A DNA stretch of 35,287 bases from assembly GCA_002256935.1 (NCBI GenBank), contig NCGL01000054.1, positions 1 to 35,287 of the forward strand. Reading direction: 5' to 3'. Below the pieces are notes generated by a model. That model saw nothing but the letters and a program-made list of their open reading frames with translations. It did no database searches and was not told where the DNA came from. Positions 1 to 6,711 of the stretch are shown here, in pieces. The position numbers were made by a program, and so were the translations under genes. How positions within the stretch are numbered: position 1 is the stretch's first letter; every line of letters starts with the position of its first letter. The DNA comes from Bdellovibrio sp. 28-41-41. GTDB lineage: Bacteria; Bdellovibrionota; Bdellovibrionia; Bdellovibrionales; Bdellovibrionaceae.

Positions 1-19
1 CTTATTTAAGGAGACCAAT

Positions 20-1009
20 ATGGCTACAACGAAAACTCCCGTGAGAGTGGCAGTGACCGGGGCTGCTGGACAAATCGGCTACAGCTTGCTTTACAGAATT
101 GCTTCTGGCGAAATGCTTGGTAAAGATCAGCCGGTAATTTTACAACTTTTAGAAGTTACACCAGCAATGCAGGCGCTTAAAGGCGTGATGATGGAACTTG
201 ATGATTGCGCTTTCCCTTTGTTGAAAGAAATCATTGGCTCTGACGATCCTAAAGTCGCATTCAAAGATGCTGAGGTCGCATTACTCGTTGGTGCTCGTCC
301 CCGCTCAAAAGGCATGGAGAGAAAAGACTTACTTGAGGCCAACGCACAAATCTTTACTGTTCAAGGTAAAGCGTTAAATGACGTTGCAAACAAAAATGTA
401 AAAGTTCTTGTTGTTGGTAACCCAGCAAACACGAATGCCTATATTGCAATGAAGTCGGCTCCTAAATTAAATCCAAGAAACTTCACTGCGATGATGCGGC
501 TTGATCACAATCGCGCTTTATCTCAATTAGCTACTAAAACTAAAACAGCCGTTGGCGATATTCAAAAAATGGTCGTTTGGGGTAATCATTCGCCAACTAT
601 GTACCCTGACTATCGTTTTGCTGACGTTGCGGGTAAATCCATGAAAACTATGATTAACGATGAAGCGTGGTACAAAGAAACGTTTATCCCGACTGTTGGG
701 AAGCGTGGTGCAGCGATCATCGAAGCTCGCGGATTATCTTCTGCAGCATCTGCAGCCAATGCAGCGATCGATCACATGCATGACTGGTATTTAGGAACTA
801 ATGGTAAATGGGCGACGATGGGCGTTCCATCTGATGGTTCATACGGCATCCCAGAAGGCATCGTTTACGGCTTTCCATGCACATGTGAAAATGGCGACTA
901 CAAAATCGTTAAAGGTTTAGAAGTTGATGCCTTTTCTAAAGAAAAAATGGAATTCACATTAAAAGAACTGACTGACGAACGCGATGGGGTTAAGCACCTT
1001 TTAGGCTAA
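20..1009 (+). CDS. mdh: Malate dehydrogenase
   Basis: NAD-dependent malate dehydrogenase interconverts malate and oxaloacetate in the TCA cycle, in the cytoplasm. The 329-aa protein is full length for the LDH2-unrelated, cytosolic-type MDH family. The N-terminal Rossmann loop reads [13 protein letters not shown] (about residues 12-24). The mobile active-site loop has [14 protein letters not shown] (about 92-105), the DHNR motif lies near residue 162, and the catalytic His is in [12 protein letters not shown] near residue 188. A good ribosome site (AAGGAGA) stands about 7 bases before the ATG. It is monocistronic as far as the window shows and is followed by a strong hairpin. Nothing is unusual. 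Confidence 0.97.
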   Translation: MATTKTPVRVAVTGAAGQIGYSLLYRIASGEMLGKDQPVILQLLEVTPAMQALKGVMMELDDCAFPLLKEIIGSDDPKVAFKDAEVALLVGARPRSKGMERKDLLEANAQIFTVQGKALNDVANKNVKVLVVGNPANTNAYIAMKSAPKLNPRNFTAMMRLDHNRALSQLATKTKTAVGDIQKMVVWGNHSPTMYPDYRFADVAGKSMKTMINDEAWYKETFIPTVGKRGAAIIEARGLSSAASAANAAIDHMHDWYLGTNGKWATMGVPSDGSYGIPEGIVYGFPCTCENGDYKIVKGLEVDAFSKEKMEFTLKELTDERDGVKHLLG

Positions 1010-1018
1010 CTTTCTTAT

Positions 1019-1046
1019 CGGTCATGAATAGCACTATTCATGGCCG
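1019..1046 (+). terminator. Hairpin after mdh, probable terminator
   Basis: A 12-bp stem with one G-T pair (CGGTCATGAATA / TATTCATGGCCG) closes on a 4-base loop, 9 bases after the mdh stop. The T-tract after it is poor, so intrinsic termination is likely but not certain. It could also serve the convergent gene that ends at 1154. Confidence 0.55.
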
Positions 1047-1153
1047 AACTATCTGTTTCTAGAACTGATTCCTTGCTTGATCCATTTCATAAATTAAATC
1101 TCTAGATTCGTCCAACCTTGGACTCTTCTGAATTTTCGCAAATAGTATTAATA

Positions 1154-2743
1154 TTACTTAACTTGAGAATAGTCTATGCCAGCGTTCAAAGTATAATTTG
1201 GTTTTTTTTCTCTAAAATAGGCTTCACAAGACTTGCTTTGACAGCATTTTTTAATATTTTCACTTTGAAGTCTAATAAAGCTTATCCCACGACTTGATCT
1301 TGGAGCTCTAAATCCGTAATTCATTACTTTACCTACATTTAAGTTTTCACAAGTTCCTGAGTTCTCACAACGTTGAATAGAAGTCGGTCTATTACCTTCA
1401 AAAAAGATTCTTTCATAAGTGCTTTCCTCGGATTGCTTTCCAATAAACATTGTTTTAATCCGTCCCGAATCATTAAAAAGGACTGATTGATTTTGTGGTT
1501 CTAATTTATTGGCTAGCGCGGATAAGTGTTCAAATTCCACATGGGCTTTTAATTCTCTACTATTGTCTTGGCATGTCAAATTTGTGATTACCGGAGCCCT
1601 TTTTGCTAAACTCTTTTTTAAATCAATATCCGTCAATAATTTTTTTTGCTTATCCAAATCTAACGTTAAAAAATAATCGACACATTTTTCCCAGTCTACA
1701 TTTTTATTTCCAAGTTCGTTTTGACACTCTAAAATAAATCTATGACATTTTTCAAAATGACAACTTGGTTTTTGAGAACTAAATGGAGCTGGAAATTTAA
1801 GCAATAGAACTTTTTTCATGATATTTTCTTGAAGATTTTGATTAGGATCTTGTGCAAAAGAATAGACCTCTGAAATTGCTAATGCCGCCGCTGGGATCAA
1901 CGATAACGTCCTAATACCAAATCGTGCGGAAATTAATTTTTTTGATGAAGCAAAATCCTTTGCAACTGGCGAGAATTTACAAGTAGGGCAATCCACTTTT
2001 ATATAAGCTTTTGCCAAAGATTCAAATTTTTTTCCTTTTACTGTTTCGGCTGTATACGACAGTATTTTTTTTGAATATCCAAATTCTGGCCTTTCCAACA
2101 CACGACCTAGTTTGACTGCTCGTTTTAATCTCTCTGGTGACATTCCTTTATTTACACTTGGCTTTTTTATCCATTCACTAGCTGGAACAAAGGATCGCTT
2201 CAATTCTTTCCCCGCACCAAACTCGGCCCCCCTCATTCTAGGCACATCATCTAAATCCGCCATTTGCACCAGATCTTCAGCTGCTTCACGCACCAATTTT
2301 TCAACAGGAAATATAGTACGCGCGCTTTTCGATTCATGCGAAATATCTAATTTAGTGAGATTAGCAAACGCATTTTTAGCTTCTTGTTTTAAAGGGTCAC
2401 TATCCGGAAGACTTCGCCAATCCATACCATTCATTTTCCCTGCGACTTGAATACTAGGATCTTTTTTATTTAGAAAAAGCTTTGAGCTATCATGTTCCAT
2501 TACTAACCTAATAACATCTTCTTTATGATTTTTAAGTATTTTGAATTCTGGCATTGCTTCATAAAATTTGGGACTATCTAAAAGCTCATTAAGCCTAGCT
2601 ACCAATCGCATTTTATGGGCGGTAGTAACATCGTAAAATCCCTCAATTCCTTTCTCTATTAAAATGTGATGAGGCTCAGCAATACTCAGCGCAAAATAGA
2701 GAATAATAACTAACAAAATTTTCATTTGTTTGAACATATTCAT
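1154..2743 (-). CDS. Hypothetical secreted protein, 529 aa
   Basis: I do not recognise a family. The N-terminus (residues about 5-22, hydrophobic KILLVIILYFALSIA) looks like a signal peptide, so export is likely. The mature protein is Lys-rich and alternates charged helical stretches. A second hydrophobic stretch lies near residues 280-298 (LIPAAALAISEVY). A CPTC pair sits near residue 252, and the C-terminal third has many Cys, including adjacent Cys near residue 504, suggesting disulfides in the periplasm or outside. The gene is visibly AT-richer than mdh and the flagellar genes. It stands alone between mdh and an accessory patch, so it may be acquired or lineage-specific. Function unknown. 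Confidence 0.75.
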   Translation of the reverse strand: MNMFKQMKILLVIILYFALSIAEPHHILIEKGIEGFYDVTTAHKMRLVARLNELLDSPKFYEAMPEFKILKNHKEDVIRLVMEHDSSKLFLNKKDPSIQVAGKMNGMDWRSLPDSDPLKQEAKNAFANLTKLDISHESKSARTIFPVEKLVREAAEDLVQMADLDDVPRMRGAEFGAGKELKRSFVPASEWIKKPSVNKGMSPERLKRAVKLGRVLERPEFGYSKKILSYTAETVKGKKFESLAKAYIKVDCPTCKFSPVAKDFASSKKLISARFGIRTLSLIPAAALAISEVYSFAQDPNQNLQENIMKKVLLLKFPAPFSSQKPSCHFEKCHRFILECQNELGNKNVDWEKCVDYFLTLDLDKQKKLLTDIDLKKSLAKRAPVITNLTCQDNSRELKAHVEFEHLSALANKLEPQNQSVLFNDSGRIKTMFIGKQSEESTYERIFFEGNRPTSIQRCENSGTCENLNVGKVMNYGFRAPRSSRGISFIRLQSENIKKCCQSKSCEAYFREKKPNYTLNAGIDYSQVK

Positions 2744-3233
2744 TATACTAACTCATCTGAGTCCTTTTATCTTTTTAAAAAAGATCCACAAAATGGGTTT
2801 CTTTTATTTTTTTTGTCTATTTTAAAGTTAGATAGGGTAAAATTCATACAATAGATTTTTTGGACAGATGTCAATTTAGCTAACAGTCGATTTCTTCTTT
2901 CTTCTTAGTTGTGTATTTTCAAAGTAATCCCATAGCCTTAAATCTTTAACCATATTACTGATCCAATTAAATATTCCGTGTATAGGGAATTTCCTTTGAC
3001 CACCAAAAAATCCTGGCAGGGATAAAAGTTTCGTTTACGTTTCATAATGAGACACTTTCATTAAACGATAGTTTTAGGCGTGCGCCCATTTTTGTCTCAA
3101 TTTGATGAGTACGACAGCAAAACGATTTTCCATTATTCTTCCATGATTACATTTTTGACACTTTTTCAAGATACTTAGGTCGTTTCCGCAGTTTAGGTCT
3201 TCGTATTGCTCTAGTGAAAGTCGTGAGGTTTAT
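2744..3233. other. 490-bp AT-rich intergenic region with a stem-loop
   Basis: No convincing ORF is present. This is the divergent spacer between the 529-aa secreted protein (-) and the Cys-rich lipoprotein (+), so it should hold both promoters, but I cannot place convincing -35/-10 pairs. Two structures are visible: a perfect AT-only palindrome at 2769-2785 and a nested stem-loop at 3031-3068 (outer arms TCGTTTA / TAAACGA, inner arms GTTTCAT / ATGAGAC). A GTGAGG ribosome site precedes the ATG at 3234. Confidence 0.4.
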
Positions 3234-3755
3234 ATGAAAAAAATATTCTATTTTGGTTTTCTAAGTTTATTACTGTTAACGACAAGCTGTAATAAGAGCA
3301 ACTCAAACAACAGTACGGCGACGACGACTGGATACTATTGGAACGGTAATCAATGTTACGCATCTCCATCTGGACAGCTAGTAGCTTCGACTTACTGCTC
3401 TTCGACATGCTCTAATTCAACAACAACAAATACGGGTTACTACTGGAGTGGATCAAGCTGTATTCAGTCAGCGACGGGGCAATCGGTTGCTACTACCTAC
3501 TGTTCTACAAATACGACAGCGTGTACAACTGGCACTAACGGTTACTATTTGAATGGTAACATATGTATGTCTTCGACGACCGGCCAGCAAGTAGACTACA
3601 CACTGTGCGCTAACTCGACAGGAGTGATCTCAATGCAATGTAACGGTCAGTTCTACTACAACAATGAAGTGGTGACATGTGGATACGGCGGCTATAATTG
3701 CGCAGGTTATACATTGATTGAGGTAACTACTAGCAGACAAGTTCGCTGTTTATAA
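3234..3755 (+). CDS. Cys-rich lipoprotein with three 35-residue repeats
   Basis: A small lipoprotein of no family I can name. A signal peptide ends in the lipobox LTTSC, with the lipidated Cys at residue 19, followed by a Ser/Asn/Thr linker. Three repeats start at residues 33, 68 and 103, exactly 35 residues apart. Each follows the pattern GYY-[WL]-x-G-x-x-C ... [ST]GQxVxxT[YL]C, so each unit carries a conserved Cys pair that could form a disulfide. A worn fourth unit (QFYYNNEVVTC) begins near 139. The length of 173 aa and the polar low-complexity linkers suggest a surface-exposed outer-membrane lipoprotein. It converges with the lipoprotein at 3775-4401. Surface display is inference. Confidence 0.87.
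   Translation: MKKIFYFGFLSLLLLTTSCNKSNSNNSTATTTGYYWNGNQCYASPSGQLVASTYCSSTCSNSTTTNTGYYWSGSSCIQSATGQSVATTYCSTNTTACTTGTNGYYLNGNICMSSTTGQQVDYTLCANSTGVISMQCNGQFYYNNEVVTCGYGGYNCAGYTLIEVTTSRQVRCL
3330..3608 (+). repeat. Three in-frame repeats of 105 bp (35 codons)
   Basis: The DNA encoding residues 33-125 of the lipoprotein consists of three units starting at 3330, 3435 and 3540. The protein motif is conserved but the DNA has diverged, so the duplications are old and selected at protein level. Confidence 0.75.
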
Positions 3756-3774
3756 TAGCTACCTCGGATAAAAA

Positions 3775-4401
3775 CTAGCGACAGTTGCTAGTGTAGGTGT
3801 AGATCTTCTCTGAATCAGTTTTGGCGCCAGTGAATCGAGCTAAAGATCGCTGGCCCTCCATCAAATCAGCCGACATATTTCTAGTTGTATTACGATTGTA
3901 ATATTCAACTAAACGATAACCCCACACAGATTGATTTTCATAATGACAGTACGGACGACCGTTACCATCAGCCGAGCATACCCAAACAGGTAGAGTGTAC
4001 GTGCAGCTTTCATTACCTCGTTGCGGTGCCGAATCCCACACCGACGTTTGTACACTGCCCTTAACATCAAACGATTGTTTCACTTGAGCAGCAGATAAAA
4101 TGAAATCGCCATTGGCCGGAAATTCAAAATTCTTTGGACGCGCTAAAACGATATTTTCTTTGTATGAATTGGCTTTCATTGAAATTTTGATTTCGTTCTT
4201 TGAACTAAAATCAACTACGGCTTCATAAGAACCAGCAGGAACCTGAAGCTTCTTGTTAGGATCACAAGAACCGAACGGATTCCAACCACATTTCTTATTC
4301 ACATTAGCCGAAAAATCCTGACTCACAGTCAAAACCCCAGAAATCTCCTTACAAGAAACCAAAACCATTATCATCGAACAAAGCAAAGCTAGCTTTTTCA
4401 T
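3775..4401 (-). CDS. Hypothetical lipoprotein, 208 aa
   Basis: The start MKKLALLCSMIMVLVSC is a lipoprotein signal with lipobox LVSC and Cys17. The mature part has a small Cys-bearing loop (CGWNPFGSCDP, about residues 38-48) and a second Cys cluster near 133-152, which includes VWVCSADG and a PYCHYEN segment, then a final Cys before the C-terminal Arg. It probably forms a beta-rich periplasmic or outer-membrane domain (alternating hydrophobic pattern, few helices). I do not recognise the family. It converges with the repeat lipoprotein with a gap of about 20 bp. Confidence 0.82.
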   Translation of the reverse strand: MKKLALLCSMIMVLVSCKEISGVLTVSQDFSANVNKKCGWNPFGSCDPNKKLQVPAGSYEAVVDFSSKNEIKISMKANSYKENIVLARPKNFEFPANGDFILSAAQVKQSFDVKGSVQTSVWDSAPQRGNESCTYTLPVWVCSADGNGRPYCHYENQSVWGYRLVEYYNRNTTRNMSADLMEGQRSLARFTGAKTDSEKIYTYTSNCR

Positions 4402-4488
4402 AAGTCCCCCATTACAGCAAATCTATTAAGCACCTCGGGGATAGTCCAGTAAAAATTCAGCAATTTAAATTATGACAAAAATAAAAAT

Positions 4489-4520
4489 GCCCCACGTTGT
4501 TCTCTACTTCAACGCGGGGC
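4489..4520 (-). terminator. Intrinsic terminator of the flagellar operon
   Basis: On the minus strand a GC-rich 11-bp stem (GCCCCGCGTTG / CAACGTGGGGC, one mismatch) is followed by a T-rich tract (ATTTTTATTTTTG). It lies about 55 bp after the end of the flgE C-terminal fragment, as expected for the end of the flagellar transcript. Confidence 0.8.
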
Positions 4521-4574
4521 TGGGTATTAATATAAAAAAACTGAGTTTTTTATTTTATTAAACTAATTCAGTGT

Positions 4575-4991
4575 TTATCTCTTAAGTTGGATGATTTCGC
4601 CACGTTGATTTTGAATCATATTTACGAATTCTGTCGCTAAGTCGACCGTTGAACGCTCTAATGATTTCGCGTAGATTTTACCGCGACCTGACGAACCTGG
4701 CGCACCCATGGATGCTCCGCCAGAATCTCTAGATTCTTTCAAACGATTGTTACCAACTTTGAATAACGCTTCTGGATTTTCGAATTTAGCCAAAGAAATC
4801 TGAGCTAAGTCAGCGGCTTGACCATTCGAGTAAACTGCTGTCAAAACACCTTCGTCATTGAATGACAATCCAGTGATCGTACCTGCAGCCGCACCATCTT
4901 GATGCCAAGAGATCAAATCCGAACCTTTACCGTATTGTTTTGTTCCATCTAAACCTTTACCGCCTGATGAAATATCGTCACCAAAGTTCAT
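4575..4991 (-). CDS. flgE: Flagellar hook protein FlgE, C-terminal fragment
   Basis: This 138-aa frame carries the second half of FlgE: LTAVYSNGQ, LAQISLAKFENPEALFKVG, then AKSLERSTVDLATEFVNMIQNQR. These are the classic C-terminal D1/D0 signatures of hook and rod proteins. It starts with an ATG that overlaps the stop of the N-terminal fragment (ATGA), so coupled re-initiation is possible. The ending is odd: after IQNQRG it goes straight to EIIQLKR. Relatives usually have about 20 more residues here (FQANA...T..T.DE-type helix) before a similar final segment. That helix packs in the D0 core. I see this as an in-frame loss. A single-base change would rejoin it to the upstream fragment. Confidence 0.85.
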   Translation of the reverse strand: MNFGDDISSGGKGLDGTKQYGKGSDLISWHQDGAAAGTITGLSFNDEGVLTAVYSNGQAADLAQISLAKFENPEALFKVGNNRLKESRDSGGASMGAPGSSGRGKIYAKSLERSTVDLATEFVNMIQNQRGEIIQLKR

Positions 4992-5779
4992 TTTGATTTT
5001 TTGATTTTGTAAGTTACTTCTTGTTTATCCAACTTACCGTCAACTGTGAATTCTAATGTGCCACTAACAACCTGGGCCATTTTTCCTTCTTCACCGCCAG
5101 TCACTTCTTTGCCATCACAAAGACCTTTGTATTCCCATTTACGATCGGCTGTTTTATTAAAGAAGAACTGAACCAAGTGTTTATTACCTTGTGAATCGTA
5201 CATCTCAACGCCAGTTGAATAATGTGATGTTGAGTAAGGATCATTAACGTCGAATTTTTTTGTTGGTTCAACACGAGAATCTAAATTCAAATCTAGTTTC
5301 AATTCTTGTGAGCCTTTTGCTGGAATCAATGCGCGAGGAAATTTGATATCAGCCATTTTATTTAGGATGTTACCTTTTTCATCGGTCATGAAACCTTGTA
5401 CTTTTTGATTATCGTTTGTAACTAGGTAACCTTCTCTATCAAAGTGGAATGAACCATCACGAGTGAATGATTCGCCATCGCTACCTTTAACTTTGTAGTA
5501 ACCGTCGCCAGAGATAGCTAAGTCAGTTACTTTTTCAGTAGCATCTACGTTACCTTGTACCAAGATTGGATTTACCGCGCCGATTTTAACCCCGCGACCG
5601 ATCTGGTTACCACCTAAGATACCTTTTAGGTTCTTAGAAATAATATCTTGAAATTCTGCACGAGAGGCTTTGAAACCGATAGTGTTGGCGTTGGCGATGT
5701 TATCACCAATTACCCCTAACGCTTCACCTTGTGCTGTTAAACCGGATACGCCTGTGTAGAGAGACGATAGAATACCCAT
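4988..5779 (-). CDS. flgE: Flagellar hook protein FlgE, N-terminal fragment
   Basis: FlgE polymerises into the extracellular hook that joins rod and filament. The fragment opens with the canonical rod/hook start MGILSSLYTGVSGL and the DNIANANTIGFKASRAEF motif, followed by the FlgE DLAISGDGYYKVK and FTRDGSFHFDREGYLV segments. The open frame extends 41 codons upstream, but the ATG at 5779 is the real start: GGAGGT stands about 4-9 bases before it and homology begins there. The frame stops after TYKIKKSK, in a run of A6-TC-A4, and the remainder of FlgE lies one frame away. It is followed at once by the C-terminal fragment. It is a frameshifted gene, a sequencing error in an A-run, or a recoded gene. 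Confidence 0.9.
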   Translation of the reverse strand: MGILSSLYTGVSGLTAQGEALGVIGDNIANANTIGFKASRAEFQDIISKNLKGILGGNQIGRGVKIGAVNPILVQGNVDATEKVTDLAISGDGYYKVKGSDGESFTRDGSFHFDREGYLVTNDNQKVQGFMTDEKGNILNKMADIKFPRALIPAKGSQELKLDLNLDSRVEPTKKFDVNDPYSTSHYSTGVEMYDSQGNKHLVQFFFNKTADRKWEYKGLCDGKEVTGGEEGKMAQVVSGTLEFTVDGKLDKQEVTYKIKKSK

Positions 5780-5955
5780 TATGACCTCCATGTCATGTTG
5801 TTCTCTTGCCGAAACCTTCGGTTCGAGTAGACCCAAGCATCCTGCCTGGATCAAATTAATTTCCCAAGTATACAACTCGGGAGTTTTGGAGGGCCCCCTC
5901 AAAGAGGACCAGCCCTGTTTTTTTACATCCTTAAATTCTATTCGAGAATTTAAGG
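5780..5955 (-). promoter_or_regulatory. Structured leader upstream of flgE
   Basis: Read on the minus strand, this spacer can fold into a series of hairpins before the flgE ribosome site: arms at 5945-5955/5929-5939 (11 bp, perfect), an imperfect GC-rich one at 5891-5915, 5875-5882/5862-5869 (8 bp, one G-T), 5843-5849/5833-5839 (7 bp, one G-T) and 5817-5821/5809-5813 (5 bp). No Rho-independent T-tract follows any of them. It does not match a riboswitch class I know. It may be a cis-regulatory leader or a small RNA. The fold is by eye only. Confidence 0.4.
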
Positions 5956-5980
5956 TTTAGTACTTAGTCTTGTCGAACAT

Positions 5981-6412
5981 TTACATCACAATCGTGCTGT
6001 CGATATTCGTGAACACATTTTCTTTGAGTGCCGTTTTATCCATCACTGTGACAACCGTTCTGTTTTTTACACTCACGATCAAAGCGGAATCATTCATCAA
6101 GATCAGTGAGTCTTTACTGCCTTTACTTGCGGCGCGATCTACTGCTTCATTTAATTTGGTCATATCGTCCGCCTTAAATGAAATTCCCCTAGACTGCATG
6201 CGCTCGATCGCGTGATTAGAGAACTTAATTCCCTTCTCGCCGAGACCGGCATCATTTGCCACTTTCTTCAAGTCAACCGCGGATGCTTCTTTCAACGTAT
6301 CTTTGAACGAAGGCCCTGTAGACGGAAGTGAACCACCCTGAACAATACCGCTCGAAGGAAAACCAGTTCCCTTTATCGCGGAGTCTAAAGTATTCATTTT
6401 CTTTACGTCCAT
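5981..6412 (-). CDS. TIGR02530-like flagellar operon protein
   Basis: A small cytoplasmic protein of the type often found next to flgD/flgE in flagellar operons of many phyla (flg_new, TIGR02530); its exact role is not established. The core is KFSNHAIERMQSRGISF followed by a helix and a beta pair (SLILMNDSALIVSVKNRTVVTVM), which matches the family pattern of an HA..R...R.I helix and two strands. I chose the ATG at 6412 (MDVKKMNT). A TTG at 6457 would add 15 residues and an ATG at 6397 would remove 5; none has a strong ribosome site. The N-terminal 50 residues are Gly/Ser-rich and probably disordered. It lies between the membrane protein gene and flgE, consistent with a hook-related role. Confidence 0.82.
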   Translation of the reverse strand: MDVKKMNTLDSAIKGTGFPSSGIVQGGSLPSTGPSFKDTLKEASAVDLKKVANDAGLGEKGIKFSNHAIERMQSRGISFKADDMTKLNEAVDRAASKGSKDSLILMNDSALIVSVKNRTVVTVMDKTALKENVFTNIDSTIVM

Positions 6413-6676
6413 ACATTCATCATCACAGATTTGGAGAGTGGTTTTCAAGTCCAGCAAGAATTATCTTTAAAATCTAGTCTAAAACTTAAAATACGGCCAA
6501 CTGGTGGCAAAATTTCACTGGCTTTAGGTGCAGTTCAGAATGCACCTAGTAGCGTTTTTTGGAATGCTGGGCAGATCGATTTAGGAGAGGCCATCGCTAC
6601 GGTAGAAAAGAATAATAGAATTAACGTTTTCATATTTACTAGTTAGCCTTGATGAGTCAAATTGAATTTATTAAAA

Positions 6677-6711
6677 GAAAAAGAGTTAAGTTACAAACCT
6701 AGCTCTTTTTC
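6677..6711. terminator. Hairpin at the end of the membrane protein gene
   Basis: A 9-bp stem (GAAAAAGAG / CTCTTTTTC) spans the stop codon of the gene ending at 6699 and is flanked by T-rich sequence on both strands, so it could terminate either way. It would partly separate the TIGR02530-like gene and flgE from the rest of the operon. The stem is AT-rich, so it is weak. Confidence 0.35.

Noticed and set aside
2769..2785. Perfect palindrome as terminator
   Set aside because: AT-only stem; AT-rich sequence makes such palindromes common. Too weak to call.
4985..5010. Programmed -1 frameshift in flgE
   Set aside because: The A-run is attractive, but C-AAA-AAA is a poor slippery site, no stimulating structure is clear, and FlgE also has a separate in-frame loss. 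Kept as an alternative only.
5780..5902. Extended FlgE start 41 codons upstream
   Set aside because: The extra residues lack similarity to any hook protein, and the good ribosome site and homology are at 5779.
6431..6646. 71-aa ORF on + strand
   Set aside because: TTG start, no ribosome site, overlaps the start region of the TIGR02530-like gene on the other strand. No homology seen.
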